DNA of 64,000 bases from Halobaculum halobium (lineage in GTDB: Archaea; Halobacteriota; Halobacteria; Halobacteriales; Haloferacaceae). The DNA lies in contig NZ_CP126158.1 in NCBI RefSeq assembly GCF_030127145.1, forward strand, positions 868,001-932,000. The letters run 5' to 3'. The notes beneath the pieces are model-generated. The model was not told the DNA's origin. It saw nothing but the letters and a program-made list of their open reading frames with translations, and made no database searches. Numbering within the stretch: position 1 is the stretch's first letter; each line of letters starts with the position of its first letter. Below are positions 54,296 through 63,283 of the stretch, in pieces. A program made the translations under genes and the position numbers.

Positions 54296-54690
54296 TCCAG
54301 GCTGGAGATGGCCGCCGCGAGGTCGCCGTCGGCCGCCTCGAGCGCCTCGCGAGCGTCGGCCTCGCTCACGCCCGCACGGGTCGCGACGAGCTGCACGTCC
54401 TCGTCTGCGATTCCGCCGGCGTCCGCGTCGCTGTCGGCGGCACCTCCGCCGGCGTCGTCGGCCGCAGCGTCGTCGCTTGCGCCGAGTTCGCGGGTTTCCG
54501 GCTCGCCGACGATCTGGTACGTTTCCTGGCCCTGGGCGTCCATGCGCGTGACCTGGGCGCCGTCGAACACGAGTTCCTCGTCGCCCGTGCGGATGACGAC
54601 CTCCTCGGCGTCGATCTCGGTCACGTCGATGCCCATCTGCTTCATCATCTGCTGCATCTTGCGCGGGTTCATCCCGCCGCCTCCGAACAT
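54292..54690 (-). CDS. nac: Nascent polypeptide-associated complex protein
   Basis: NAC binds nascent chains at the ribosome. The 132-residue protein starts [20 protein letters not shown], followed by the NAC domain ([13 protein letters not shown]), an Asp/Ala-rich linker and a C-terminal UBA domain (about 95-132, [19 protein letters not shown]). The ATG at 54690 matches other archaeal NACs; an in-frame start at 54801 would add a spurious arginine-rich stretch. Confidence 0.93.
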   Translation of the reverse strand: MFGGGGMNPRKMQQMMKQMGIDVTEIDAEEVVIRTGDEELVFDGAQVTRMDAQGQETYQIVGEPETRELGASDDAAADDAGGGAADSDADAGGIADEDVQLVATRAGVSEADAREALEAADGDLAAAISSLE

Positions 54691-54827
54691 ACCCGAGGCG
54701 TCGCTCGCGGCGAGCAAAAGCGTGGCGAAGCACCCGCTCGCCGCGAGCGACCACGGCCGTGCGCGAACGGTCCGGCGGGGCGCGGTGGGTCGCGTCGACA
54801 TCCGCGCATTTCATTTCGCGGCCGCCC

Positions 54828-55634
54828 ATGCGTGACCCTGTGTATCTCTCGCACCAGACTTGGCCCGAACTAGGCGAGTACGTGGCCGAGGAGTCGCTCG
54901 CGATCGTTCCCCTCGGGTCGACCGAGCAGCACGGCCCGCATCTACCGCTGGCGACTGACTACCTGATCGCCGAGGCGCTCGCGCGCGAGGCGAGCGACCG
55001 GACCGGCTTCCTCTGTACGCCTCCCGTCCGGATCGCCGTCTCCGAACACCATCGACAGTTCCACGGGACGATGTGGGTCGAGCCCGACGTGTTTCGCGAC
55101 TACGTCGAGAGCCTCTCGCGCAACCTCGCGTACCACGGCATCGACCGGATCGTGTACGTGAACGCCCACGGCGGCAACGCCCAGCACCTCCGCGAGGTCG
55201 GCCGCCGCCTCCGACGCGACGAGACGGCGTATGCCGTCGAGTGGATGTGGGACGAGTCGATCCCGGACCTCGTCTCGGAGGTCTTCGAGCACAACGGCCC
55301 CCACGGCGGGCCCAAGGAGACGGCGATGGTCATGCACATCGCCGAGGAGCTCGTGCGGACCGAGCAGTTGGAGTCGGCCCGCGACGGCGGGATCGTCGAT
55401 CTCGAAGACGCGAACCTTCGGACCCACGGCGCGCGCACGTTCTACGACTCCGCGGACAACTCCGGGAACGGCGTCTTCGGCGACCAGACCGACGCGACAC
55501 CGGAGAAGGGCGCAGAACTGTTCGAGGCGGCGAGCGATCAGCTCGTCCACCTGCTGGAGTGGCTCGACGGCCAGCCGTTCGGGGATCTCATGCCAGAGCA
55601 GCACGTCGATCCGCAGCCTGGAAGCCGGCGATGA
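54828..55634 (+). CDS. Creatininase-family amidohydrolase (ArfB-like)
   Basis: A 268-residue metal-dependent amidohydrolase. The motif GSTEQHGPHLPLATD (30-44) supplies Glu33, His35 and Asp44; NAHGGN and a C-terminal Glu complete the site. In archaea this family includes ArfB, the deformylase of riboflavin and F420 synthesis, which is the most likely role, though creatininase itself is not excluded. It overlaps the next gene by 4 bases (ATGA). Confidence 0.85.
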   Translation: MRDPVYLSHQTWPELGEYVAEESLAIVPLGSTEQHGPHLPLATDYLIAEALAREASDRTGFLCTPPVRIAVSEHHRQFHGTMWVEPDVFRDYVESLSRNLAYHGIDRIVYVNAHGGNAQHLREVGRRLRRDETAYAVEWMWDESIPDLVSEVFEHNGPHGGPKETAMVMHIAEELVRTEQLESARDGGIVDLEDANLRTHGARTFYDSADNSGNGVFGDQTDATPEKGAELFEAASDQLVHLLEWLDGQPFGDLMPEQHVDPQPGSRR

Positions 55635-56413
55635 ATGACGCGGCGGCTGACGACCTTGCGGCCGCGCTCGCGACGGCACACGAAACCGTGACTGCGGTCG
55701 ATCCTGACGGCGTTCCGACAGGTGGTCTCCCGTCGTCGATCGATGCTGGCTACCGCGTTCAGACGCGGCTCGTCGACCGGCTCGTCGCCGACCGCGGCGA
55801 CCCGGTCGGCTACAAGATCGGGTTCACCAACGAGCGTGTCCGTGCGGACCTCGGCGTCGACGAACCCGGGTACGGCCGGCTCCTCGAGGAGTCAGTCCAC
55901 GACGCGACCGACGGCGACGAACCGGTGTCGGTCCCGACCGAGGAGTTCATCGATCCCCGCGTCGAGCCGGAGGTCGCGTTCCGGCTCGGCGACGACCTCC
56001 CGGCGGACGCCTCTCGCGACCGCGCCCACGACGCGGTCGAAACGGTTCTTCCCGCGATCGAGTTGGTCGACAGCCGGACGGGTTGGGCCTTCGACGCGCC
56101 GCTGGCGATCGCGGATAACTGCCTCGACGCTGGGATCGTCCTCGGCGACGGGACCGGCCCCTCGAGCCTCGCGCTCGGCGAGGAGTCGGTGACGCTCAGG
56201 GTCGATGGCGAGCCGAGCGACTCGGGCGTCGGCGCCGACGCGCTCGGACACCCGCTGGCGGCGCTCACGTGGCTCGCGGACGCGGTCGACGGCCTCCCGG
56301 TCGGCACGCTCGTCACGACCGGGTCGCTGACGGAGCCGGGTTCCGTCGCAGCCGGAGAGACCGCGAGCGCGACGTTCGCGTCGCTTGGGAGCGTCGAACT
56401 CCGGCTTCGGTAG
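55631..56413 (+). CDS. 2-Keto-4-pentenoate hydratase-like enzyme
   Basis: A 260-residue protein of the fumarylacetoacetate hydrolase fold, MhpD-like. It shows VGYKIGFTN, the metal ligands region FIDPRVEPEVAFRLGDDL and LPAIELVDSRTG. It would hydrate 2-hydroxypentadienoate-type substrates from aromatic breakdown, although no other genes of such a pathway are here. Overlap with the creatininase-like gene implies co-translation. Confidence 0.87.
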   Translation: MNDAAADDLAAALATAHETVTAVDPDGVPTGGLPSSIDAGYRVQTRLVDRLVADRGDPVGYKIGFTNERVRADLGVDEPGYGRLLEESVHDATDGDEPVSVPTEEFIDPRVEPEVAFRLGDDLPADASRDRAHDAVETVLPAIELVDSRTGWAFDAPLAIADNCLDAGIVLGDGTGPSSLALGEESVTLRVDGEPSDSGVGADALGHPLAALTWLADAVDGLPVGTLVTTGSLTEPGSVAAGETASATFASLGSVELRLR

Positions 56414-56635
56414 GGCGAACAGGCGACACTCGCACCCCGGTCAGTCGTTCGGGGCGTCCCCCTCCGCCCCGCTTGCTCCCACCGGCATCCGTCGGGAGAT
56501 CCGGACTCGTTCCCGCCGCGGCGTGTCGCACAGCCGTATCACGCGACGGGACGGTTCTCAGCGCATGCGGGGGCTGGTGCGGTGTTCGTATTTGAACTCT
56601 CGTCCGTCTGGGGACGGGTGCGGCCTCCGCTGCTG
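56414..56635. other. Gene-free gap
   Basis: Convergent gene ends flank about 220 bases without a visible coding frame or strong hairpin. Nothing further was seen. Confidence 0.5.
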
Positions 56636-57325
56636 TCAGTCGACCTTCGTACTCACGGCGAGCCCGGAACCGACCGGGAGAACGGCGGTTTCGAAGGCGT
56701 CGTCGCCGCCGACGGCATCGAGGTAATCGGCGATCCCCCGCGTCTGATCGTTCGCCGTCGCCGGCGCGTTCCCGGTGTCTCCGGCGGCTTCGCCGCTACC
56801 GGCTTGGACCTCGACGTGCGTCAGCAGCGCGTCGAAATCAATCGGGCCGCGCATCACGTTGTCGGCGGCGACGACGCCCCCCGGAGCGAGGTTGTCGCGG
56901 ACGGCGTCGAACGCGTCGGCGTATCGTTCCTTCTGGTGGTCGATCAACACCACGTCGAACGGGCCGTCGTAGCGCCCGACCGTCTCCATGGCGTCCCCCT
57001 CCTCGAAGACGCAGCGCTCGGCGAGCCCCGCGTCGGCCATGAACTCCCGGCCCTGATCGAGTTCGTCGGCGTCGAACTCCGTCAGGATCACCCGGTCGGC
57101 GCTGCCGCGGAGGAACCACGACGCGGAGTAACCGAACCCCGACCCGAACTCGAAGACCGTGTCGGCGTCCGTGAGCCGCGCGAGCAACCGGAGCACGGCC
57201 CCTGATTCGGGGCCGATGTTCGGGAAGTCGTGCTCGCGGGCGAACGCGGCCATCCGCTCTTGTACCGCAGTGTGACCGGGACCGGTCGCGCGGACGAACC
57301 GCGCGACGTCGTCTGGCAGGACCAT
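56636..57325 (-). CDS. O-methyltransferase (catechol-type)
   Basis: A 229-residue class I methyltransferase of the O-methyltransferase 3 family. It shows FEFGSGFGYSASWFL (motif I), VILTEFDADELDQG and FDVVLIDHQKERYAD (motif IV), matching the catechol/caffeoyl-CoA OMT pattern with the DNVMRGPID helix. The substrate is unknown. ATG at 57325. Confidence 0.88.
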   Translation of the reverse strand: MVLPDDVARFVRATGPGHTAVQERMAAFAREHDFPNIGPESGAVLRLLARLTDADTVFEFGSGFGYSASWFLRGSADRVILTEFDADELDQGREFMADAGLAERCVFEEGDAMETVGRYDGPFDVVLIDHQKERYADAFDAVRDNLAPGGVVAADNVMRGPIDFDALLTHVEVQAGSGEAAGDTGNAPATANDQTRGIADYLDAVGGDDAFETAVLPVGSGLAVSTKVD

Positions 57326-57453
57326 GAACGGCGAACGACGGCCCGTGCCTTGTATCCCGACGCTGGGTGCGACGGCGCCGACACCGACAGCGCGGAGGCG
57401 TCCGGGGTCCGACCCGGGAGTTATGATGCCCGATCGCCGCCTATCTGTACGCG

Positions 57454-58134
57454 ATGGAAACCCACCTCACGCTGCCGTTCGGCCACCGCGATCCGCTCCC
57501 GCCCGGTCACGCCGACGAGGTCAGAACGCCCGACGTCCTCGTCGAGCGGTTTCTCCGGGAGCACACCGACCCCGGCGACCGCGTGCTCGACCCGTTCGCG
57601 GGGTTCGGGACGACGCTGATCGCAGCCGAGCGGCTGGGGCGGGTGCCGTTCGGCGTCGAGTACGAGGCCGATCGCGTCGCCGCGATCCGCGACCGCCTCG
57701 GCGACGACCACGGCGGCGCCGTCCGCCACGGGAGCGCCCTCGATCTCGATGAGACGTGGTTCCCTCCGTGCGACTGCTGCTTCACGTCGCCGCCGTTCAA
57801 CACGCACAGCATCGATATGAACCCCTTCGAGAACTACGAGGGCGAGAGCACGTACCCGGACTACCTCGACGACGTCGAGGCAGCGTTCGGCGGTGTCGCC
57901 TCGGCGATGGCGCCCGGCGGTACCGTCGTGGTCGACGTCGTGAACGTCCGCGAGGGCGGGCACGTCACGCCGCTCGCGTTCGACGTTGCCGACCGGGTGA
58001 GCGAGGTGCTCCGGTTCGACGGCGAGGTCGTGATCGAGTGGGAGGGCGACGGCTACGACGGTACCCCGGGACGCTACGGCTACGGATTCGACCACTCGTA
58101 CTGCCTGGTGTTCGAGAACGGAGACGGAGCGTGA
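57454..58134 (+). CDS. DNA/RNA methyltransferase with DPFAGFGTT and SPPF motifs
   Basis: A 226-residue class I methyltransferase. Motif I DPFAGFGTT (46-54) comes before the catalytic motif IV TSPPF (111-115), and no separate target-recognition domain follows. The SPPF type is typical of N4-cytosine or N6-adenine amino methylases, including some RNA-guanine N2 enzymes of archaea. No restriction endonuclease is adjacent, so it would be a solitary enzyme; the substrate (DNA or RNA) cannot be decided. Confidence 0.83.
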   Translation: METHLTLPFGHRDPLPPGHADEVRTPDVLVERFLREHTDPGDRVLDPFAGFGTTLIAAERLGRVPFGVEYEADRVAAIRDRLGDDHGGAVRHGSALDLDETWFPPCDCCFTSPPFNTHSIDMNPFENYEGESTYPDYLDDVEAAFGGVASAMAPGGTVVVDVVNVREGGHVTPLAFDVADRVSEVLRFDGEVVIEWEGDGYDGTPGRYGYGFDHSYCLVFENGDGA

Positions 58135-58164
58135 GCGCGTCGAGTCAGACCGAGGGTGAGCGCG

Positions 58165-58626
58165 TTAGACTGAGAGGTAGCCGCCGAGCACGAGCAGGAC
58201 GAACCCGACCGCGGCGGCGGCGGTGTAGAACGTTCCGGCGTCGCGCCCGGCGGTGCGGACTTTCCCCGTCTCGAGCGCCGAGCGGACCTTGCTCCCGCCG
58301 ACCTCGACAAGCCCCGTCATGACCAGCCACAGCGCCAGCATCGTGAGCACGACGTGGCCCCGCGGCGGCGTGAACAGTCCCTCGGCGCCGTACACTGTCG
58401 CGGCCATGTGACCGCCGGTGGCGATGAACACGAGCGCGCCGACCCGCGTGATCGTCGAGACGCCGGAAACGACGCCGCCGAGGAGTTCGGGACTCGCGTC
58501 GCCGTCTTTCGCGAGCGGGATAACCTTCCACGCGGTGATGACGACTGCGCCGACCCAGAGGCCGGCGAACAGAGTGTGAAACACGTACGCCGCGGTGAGC
58601 GCGGCCTGCATCGGGGCGACTTGCAT
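58165..58626 (-). CDS. Four-helix membrane protein, CopD/DUF2269-like
   Basis: A 153-residue protein with four hydrophobic segments. A His in helix 1 ([16 protein letters not shown]) and a His in helix 2-3 loop ([10 protein letters not shown]) resemble those of the protein at 5873-6316 and of CopD-like families, which bind copper or haem. A TATA-like box is not obvious. ATG at 58626. Function unknown. Confidence 0.7.
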   Translation of the reverse strand: MQVAPMQAALTAAYVFHTLFAGLWVGAVVITAWKVIPLAKDGDASPELLGGVVSGVSTITRVGALVFIATGGHMAATVYGAEGLFTPPRGHVVLTMLALWLVMTGLVEVGGSKVRSALETGKVRTAGRDAGTFYTAAAAVGFVLLVLGGYLSV

Positions 58627-58848
58627 GGGCAGTTCCAGCGGCGGCAGTCACATAAATCCCGACACGACGAGGCGACGAGCCTCGACACGACGGGGAGGCG
58701 GGGCAGTCGTGACGACGATCCGAGTGCTGCGGCCGATCCGTCCGCGGCCGTCGCGTTACACGTGGCGGACGCGCGACGGCCGCGGAGGCGGCTCGCGACC
58801 GATGTCGGCTCCAGTCCGCTTAAGCCGCGGGCGCGAGATGGATCGCTC

Positions 58849-60525
58849 ATGTTCGACCCCGACGATCTCGAAGCGATCCGCGAGGGAAAGCGGGAGTGGG
58901 AGGAAGAGACCCTCTCCCCGACGCTCGACCGATTCGGGGAACGCAAGGAAGCGTTCGACACCGACACGGGCGGGCAGGAGGTAAAGCGGCTGTACACCCC
59001 CGAGGACGTGTCCGACATCGACTACGAGGAAGACGTCGGCTTCCCCGGCGAAGAACCGTACACGCGCGGCGTCTACCCGACGATGCACCGCGGGCGGCTG
59101 TGGACGATGCGCCAGTACGCGGGAATGGGTACGGCCGCCGAGACGAACGAGCGCTTCCAGTACCTCATCGATCAGGGGTCCTCGGGGCTGTCGATGGCGT
59201 TCGACCTCCCGACGCAGATGGGGTACGACTCCGACGCCGCGATGGCCGCCGGTGAGGTCGGGAAGTCGGGGGTCGCAATCGACTCGCTCGCGGACTTCGA
59301 ACGCGTCTTCGACGACATCCCGCTGGACGAGGTTTCCACGTCGATGACGATCAACGCGCCCGCAGCCGTGCTGCTCGCGATGTACGTCGCGGTCGGTGAC
59401 CGCCAGGGGGTGGACCGCACGGAGCTCCGCGGCACCATCCAGAACGACATCATGAAGGAGTACATCGCGCGGAACCTCTACATCTACCCGCCAGAGGAGT
59501 CAATGCGACTCATCACGGACATCTTCGCGTTCTGCGCCGAAGAGACGCCGAAGTTCAACACAATCTCCATCTCGGGGTACCACATCCGCGAAGCCGGCTC
59601 CACCGCCGCACAGGAGATCGCGTTCACCCTGGGCGACGGCATCGAGTACGTGCAGGCGGCCGTCGACGCCGGCCTCGACGTGGACGAGTTCGCACCGCAG
59701 CTCTCCTTCTTCTTCAACGCCCACAACAACATCTTAGAGGAGGTGGCGAAGTTCCGCGCGGCCCGGCGAATGTGGGCGAAGATCATGGAGGACCGCTTCG
59801 GCGCGGAGAATCCCAAGTCGAAGCAGTTGAAGTTCCACACCCAGACCGCCGGGTCCACGCTCACCGCCCAGCAGATCGAGAACAACGTCGTTCGCGTCGG
59901 CTACCAGGCGCTCGCGGCGGTGCTCGGCGGCACGCAGTCGCTCCACACCAACGGGAAAGACGAGGCGCTGTCGCTGCCGACAGAGGACTCCGTGCGGACG
60001 GCCCTCCGGACGCAGCAGATCCTCGCGCACGAGTCGGGCGCCGCCGATACGATCGATCCCCTCGCCGGGAGCTACTACGTCGAGAGCCTCACCGACGGCA
60101 TCGAGGAGGAGGCGTTCGAGATCCTCGACGAAGTCGACCGCCGCGGTGGGATGCTCGACGCCGTCAAGAGCCAGTGGGTCCAGCGCCAGATCCAGGACAC
60201 CGCCTTCGAGCGCCAGCGCGAGATCGAGGAGGGCGAGCGGGTCATCGTCGGGGTCAACGAGTTCGAGGTCGAAGAGGAGGCTCACGTCGACCTCGAGGAG
60301 GTGTCCGAGGAGGAAGAACAGGCGCAGATCGATCGCGTCGAGGAGCTTCGCGACGAGCGTGACGCGGAGGCCGTCGATGAGGCGCTGGCGTCGCTGCGCG
60401 ACGCCTGCCGCGGCGACGCGAACGTGATGCCCCACATCATCTCCGCCGTGAAAGCGTACGCGACCGTCGGGGAGATATCCAACGTGATGCGCGAGGAGTT
60501 CGGCGAGTACAAGCCCGGGCAGTAG
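58849..60525 (+). CDS. Methylmalonyl-CoA mutase, large subunit
   Basis: This enzyme converts methylmalonyl-CoA to succinyl-CoA with adenosylcobalamin. The 558-residue protein has the catalytic barrel ([58 protein letters not shown]) but no cobalamin-binding domain, as usual for split haloarchaeal mutases; the small subunit is not in the window. CTTAAG at 58819-58824 is a good TATA box for the ATG at 58849. The next gene is the epimerase, 85 bases away. Confidence 0.94.
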   Translation: MFDPDDLEAIREGKREWEEETLSPTLDRFGERKEAFDTDTGGQEVKRLYTPEDVSDIDYEEDVGFPGEEPYTRGVYPTMHRGRLWTMRQYAGMGTAAETNERFQYLIDQGSSGLSMAFDLPTQMGYDSDAAMAAGEVGKSGVAIDSLADFERVFDDIPLDEVSTSMTINAPAAVLLAMYVAVGDRQGVDRTELRGTIQNDIMKEYIARNLYIYPPEESMRLITDIFAFCAEETPKFNTISISGYHIREAGSTAAQEIAFTLGDGIEYVQAAVDAGLDVDEFAPQLSFFFNAHNNILEEVAKFRAARRMWAKIMEDRFGAENPKSKQLKFHTQTAGSTLTAQQIENNVVRVGYQALAAVLGGTQSLHTNGKDEALSLPTEDSVRTALRTQQILAHESGAADTIDPLAGSYYVESLTDGIEEEAFEILDEVDRRGGMLDAVKSQWVQRQIQDTAFERQREIEEGERVIVGVNEFEVEEEAHVDLEEVSEEEEQAQIDRVEELRDERDAEAVDEALASLRDACRGDANVMPHIISAVKAYATVGEISNVMREEFGEYKPGQ

Positions 60526-60610
60526 TACGACCCGTCAGTGGTCTCCGACTGGTCGGCTGTCGACGCTCAAGCCGGTCGGATTTATTCGTCCTCCGCCGTA
60601 CCCGCCGCGT

Positions 60611-60997
60611 ATGCACTTCGACCACGCGGGGATCGCGACCGCCGACGCCGCTGAACTGGCCGCGCTGTTTTCGGATCTGCTCGGCTGTACGATCGTCCAC
60701 GAGGAGGAGTTCGACGGGATGGCCGTCGTCTTCCTCGATCTGGGCGGCTCGTACCTCGAACTGCTGGAACCCCTCGGCGACGAGGGGACCATCGCCGGCT
60801 ACCTCGACCGCAACGGTCCCGGGATCCACCACCTCGCGTTCGCGACCGACGACGTCGGGAGTGCACTCGACCGCGCCGACGACCACGGGATCGAGGTGAT
60901 CGACGAGGAGCCGCGGCCGGGCGCGTGGGGCCACGAGGTCGCCTTCCTGCATCCGCGCGACACCGGCGGCGTGCTCGTGGAGTTCGTCGAGCACTGA
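60611..60997 (+). CDS. mce: Methylmalonyl-CoA epimerase
   Basis: This 128-residue VOC-fold enzyme interconverts (R)- and (S)-methylmalonyl-CoA, upstream of the mutase. It begins HFDHAGIATADAAELA and ends with the metal-binding LHPRDTGGVLVEFVEH. Metal ligands expected for the family (His, Gln/Glu, His, Glu) can be placed at His4, Glu50 region, His74 and Glu125, approximately. TTTAT at 60580-60584 is a TATA-like box, so it may also have its own promoter. Confidence 0.93.
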   Translation: MHFDHAGIATADAAELAALFSDLLGCTIVHEEEFDGMAVVFLDLGGSYLELLEPLGDEGTIAGYLDRNGPGIHHLAFATDDVGSALDRADDHGIEVIDEEPRPGAWGHEVAFLHPRDTGGVLVEFVEH

Positions 60998-61093
60998 GCC
61001 GTTCGGTCGTGATCGGTTGTCACACTAGACGGCCTGTGTTATTTGTACTCCACCGCCGGTAATATTATTGTAGACTGGGAGTCGTGTTCACCC

Positions 61094-63184
61094 GTGCGAC
61101 GACGCAACTTCCTCGGTGTGGTCGGCGCGGGCGCGGGGGCGCTCGCGGTCGGCTCGACCGGTGCGCGTGCGGAGACGACGGACAGCGACCAGGTGGACGA
61201 ACTGCTCTTCGACTCGACGGCGAGCCTGCTTGGCGCCGACGGAACGCCCGCGGCGCCGGACGCGGACTTCGTCGCGGTGCGCGCGGAGCCGACCGCCGTG
61301 AACGTGGACGAGGACGGCGCCAGTGACGCGGTCGCGTACCCGGAGGATCAGCCGATCCCGCTGGTCGGCGTCGACGACGGGGTGGTCGCCTTCGGCGCGC
61401 CGATCGTCCAGAACGGCACGGACTTCCTCTACGGCAACGAGGAGGTCGTTTTGAACGCGCTCGATCGCGTCGCCGGGTCGGGGACGGTCGCGTTCGACGA
61501 GACGCACGGGCAGTTCTACGACGCCGACGCCCACACCGCGTTCATCCAGTACGCCGAGTTGAACGGCTACACGTTCGAGGCGACGGGCACCGACGGCGAC
61601 CTCGCCTCGGCGTTGTCGGAGGCGGACGCGGCGGTCGTCACCTCGCCCAGCGAGGGATTCACCGCGGCCGAACGCGACGCGCTCGCCGCGTTCGTCGCCA
61701 ACGGCGGCGGCCTGTTGCTGTTCGACCAGTCGGACTTCGGGGACTTCGACGCGACCGACAACCTCAACGAGATCGCGGGGGCGCTCGATCTCGCGTTCCG
61801 CTTCAACGACGACCAGGTGATCGACGAGGCGAACAACGCGGGCATCGGCTTCCTCCCGACGACGACGCGGTTCGACGGCGACTTCTCGGGGCTGTTCGCC
61901 GACCGAGCGGGACTCGGGTTCGAGGTTGACACCTCCCGAACGTACACCGCGGAGATCGTAGCGGTGACCGACGGCGACACCGTCGACGTGCGCATCCCCC
62001 GTGAGGGCGCGCCGGACTACTTCGACACGGTTCGCCTGCTCGGTATCGACACCCCGGAGACGACCGCCGACCCGGAACTCCCGGCAGAGTGGGAGGGGAT
62101 CGACTCGCTGGAGTACCTCCTCTCGAAGGGCGGGGCGTCGGCGGCGTGGGCGCGCGAGGAGCTCTCGGGCGCGACGGTCGACCTCTCGTTCGACCCCGCC
62201 GAGGGCGCCCGCGGCGACTTCGGCCGCCTGCTGTGTTACCTCCGCTACGACGCCGACGGCGACGGCGGGCGCGAGGACTTCTACAACCGGCGTGCCGTCG
62301 CCGGCGGCTACGCCCGCGTGTACGACTCCGGGTCGACGAACCACGACGCGTTCATCGAAGTCGAGCGGAAGGCCCGCAAGCGCGGGCTCGGCGTGTGGGA
62401 GGAGAGCGATCCCGGCGCGTCCGCCCCGACACGCCCCGCCCGGGTCGAGCGCGTCCTGTTCCCGCGGGCGGCACCGGTCAAGGCCGGCGAGGGGGCCGAG
62501 GTCGTCGCTCGCGCGGGCGAGTCCGCCTCACTGCCCGGGACGCCGCTGGCGGCCGTCGACAAGGATGCGAGCGTCGCGGTCATCGGGGCCCAGACGATCA
62601 GCGAGGACTACGACGGCCCAGACGCGCCGGTCGACGATCCCGACACGTACGACGCCTACCAGTTCACCGCCGGCGTCGTGGACGAACTCACCGCGCGCGC
62701 CGGCGAGGTGCTGATCGACGGCGGGCACGGCCAGTTCGCCGCCGGTGAGTCGGTGAGCGCCGAGGACGCCGCCTACTTTCAGCGGTATCTGGAGGGGCTC
62801 GATACCGGCTTCACGCAGTACAACGACGTGGCGTCGATGCGGAAGCTGACCCGCGGCCGCGCGATCGTCGTCTCCGCGCCGACCGAGGACTACGCCGAGG
62901 CGGAACTGGCAGCGCTGCGCCGGTACGCCCGCGGCGGCGGCGCCGTCGTCGTCCTCGCCGGCCGCGCGGCCGACCGTGGCCGGGTGAACGGGCTGCTCGA
63001 CGCACTCGACGCCGATCTCGCGATCGGCGCCGGCGCCGTCACCGACGCGAGCGCCAACGCGGGGCGACCAGATCTTCTCGTTACGGCCGACGTGGACGTC
63101 GAGCCGCCGGTCCTCGGTAGCGAGCGCGGTCGGGGCGGCGAGGACGACGGGGAGAACTCGCTGGCGGGCGTGCTGTTCGACTGA
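61094..63184 (+). CDS. Tat-exported thermonuclease between two DUF4350-like domains
   Basis: A 696-residue protein. The GTG at 61094 begins a twin-arginine signal (RRRNFLG followed by an Ala/Gly-rich hydrophobic stretch), so it is exported folded. Domain order: a DUF4350/GATase-like domain at about 130-240 (FDETHGQFYD, VTSPSEGFTAAERDALAAFV), a staphylococcal-nuclease domain at about 282-440 (TYTAEIVAVTDGDTVDVR, VRLLGIDTPET, EGARGDFGRLLCYL, RKRGLGVWEE), and a second DUF4350-like domain at about 537-650 (IDGGHGQFAAGES, YARGGGAVVVLAGR). The nuclease should cleave DNA or RNA outside the cell; the role of the flanking domains is unknown. Confidence 0.83.
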   Translation: MRRRNFLGVVGAGAGALAVGSTGARAETTDSDQVDELLFDSTASLLGADGTPAAPDADFVAVRAEPTAVNVDEDGASDAVAYPEDQPIPLVGVDDGVVAFGAPIVQNGTDFLYGNEEVVLNALDRVAGSGTVAFDETHGQFYDADAHTAFIQYAELNGYTFEATGTDGDLASALSEADAAVVTSPSEGFTAAERDALAAFVANGGGLLLFDQSDFGDFDATDNLNEIAGALDLAFRFNDDQVIDEANNAGIGFLPTTTRFDGDFSGLFADRAGLGFEVDTSRTYTAEIVAVTDGDTVDVRIPREGAPDYFDTVRLLGIDTPETTADPELPAEWEGIDSLEYLLSKGGASAAWAREELSGATVDLSFDPAEGARGDFGRLLCYLRYDADGDGGREDFYNRRAVAGGYARVYDSGSTNHDAFIEVERKARKRGLGVWEESDPGASAPTRPARVERVLFPRAAPVKAGEGAEVVARAGESASLPGTPLAAVDKDASVAVIGAQTISEDYDGPDAPVDDPDTYDAYQFTAGVVDELTARAGEVLIDGGHGQFAAGESVSAEDAAYFQRYLEGLDTGFTQYNDVASMRKLTRGRAIVVSAPTEDYAEAELAALRRYARGGGAVVVLAGRAADRGRVNGLLDALDADLAIGAGAVTDASANAGRPDLLVTADVDVEPPVLGSERGRGGEDDGENSLAGVLFD

Positions 63185-63283
63185 GTCGCCGGTGACACGC
63201 CGACCACGACGGAGCGCGCGGGGTCGGTCGACGCCACCGCACCGATAGAAAGAGGGTAGTGGGATGACGTTCATCCCGAGGGT

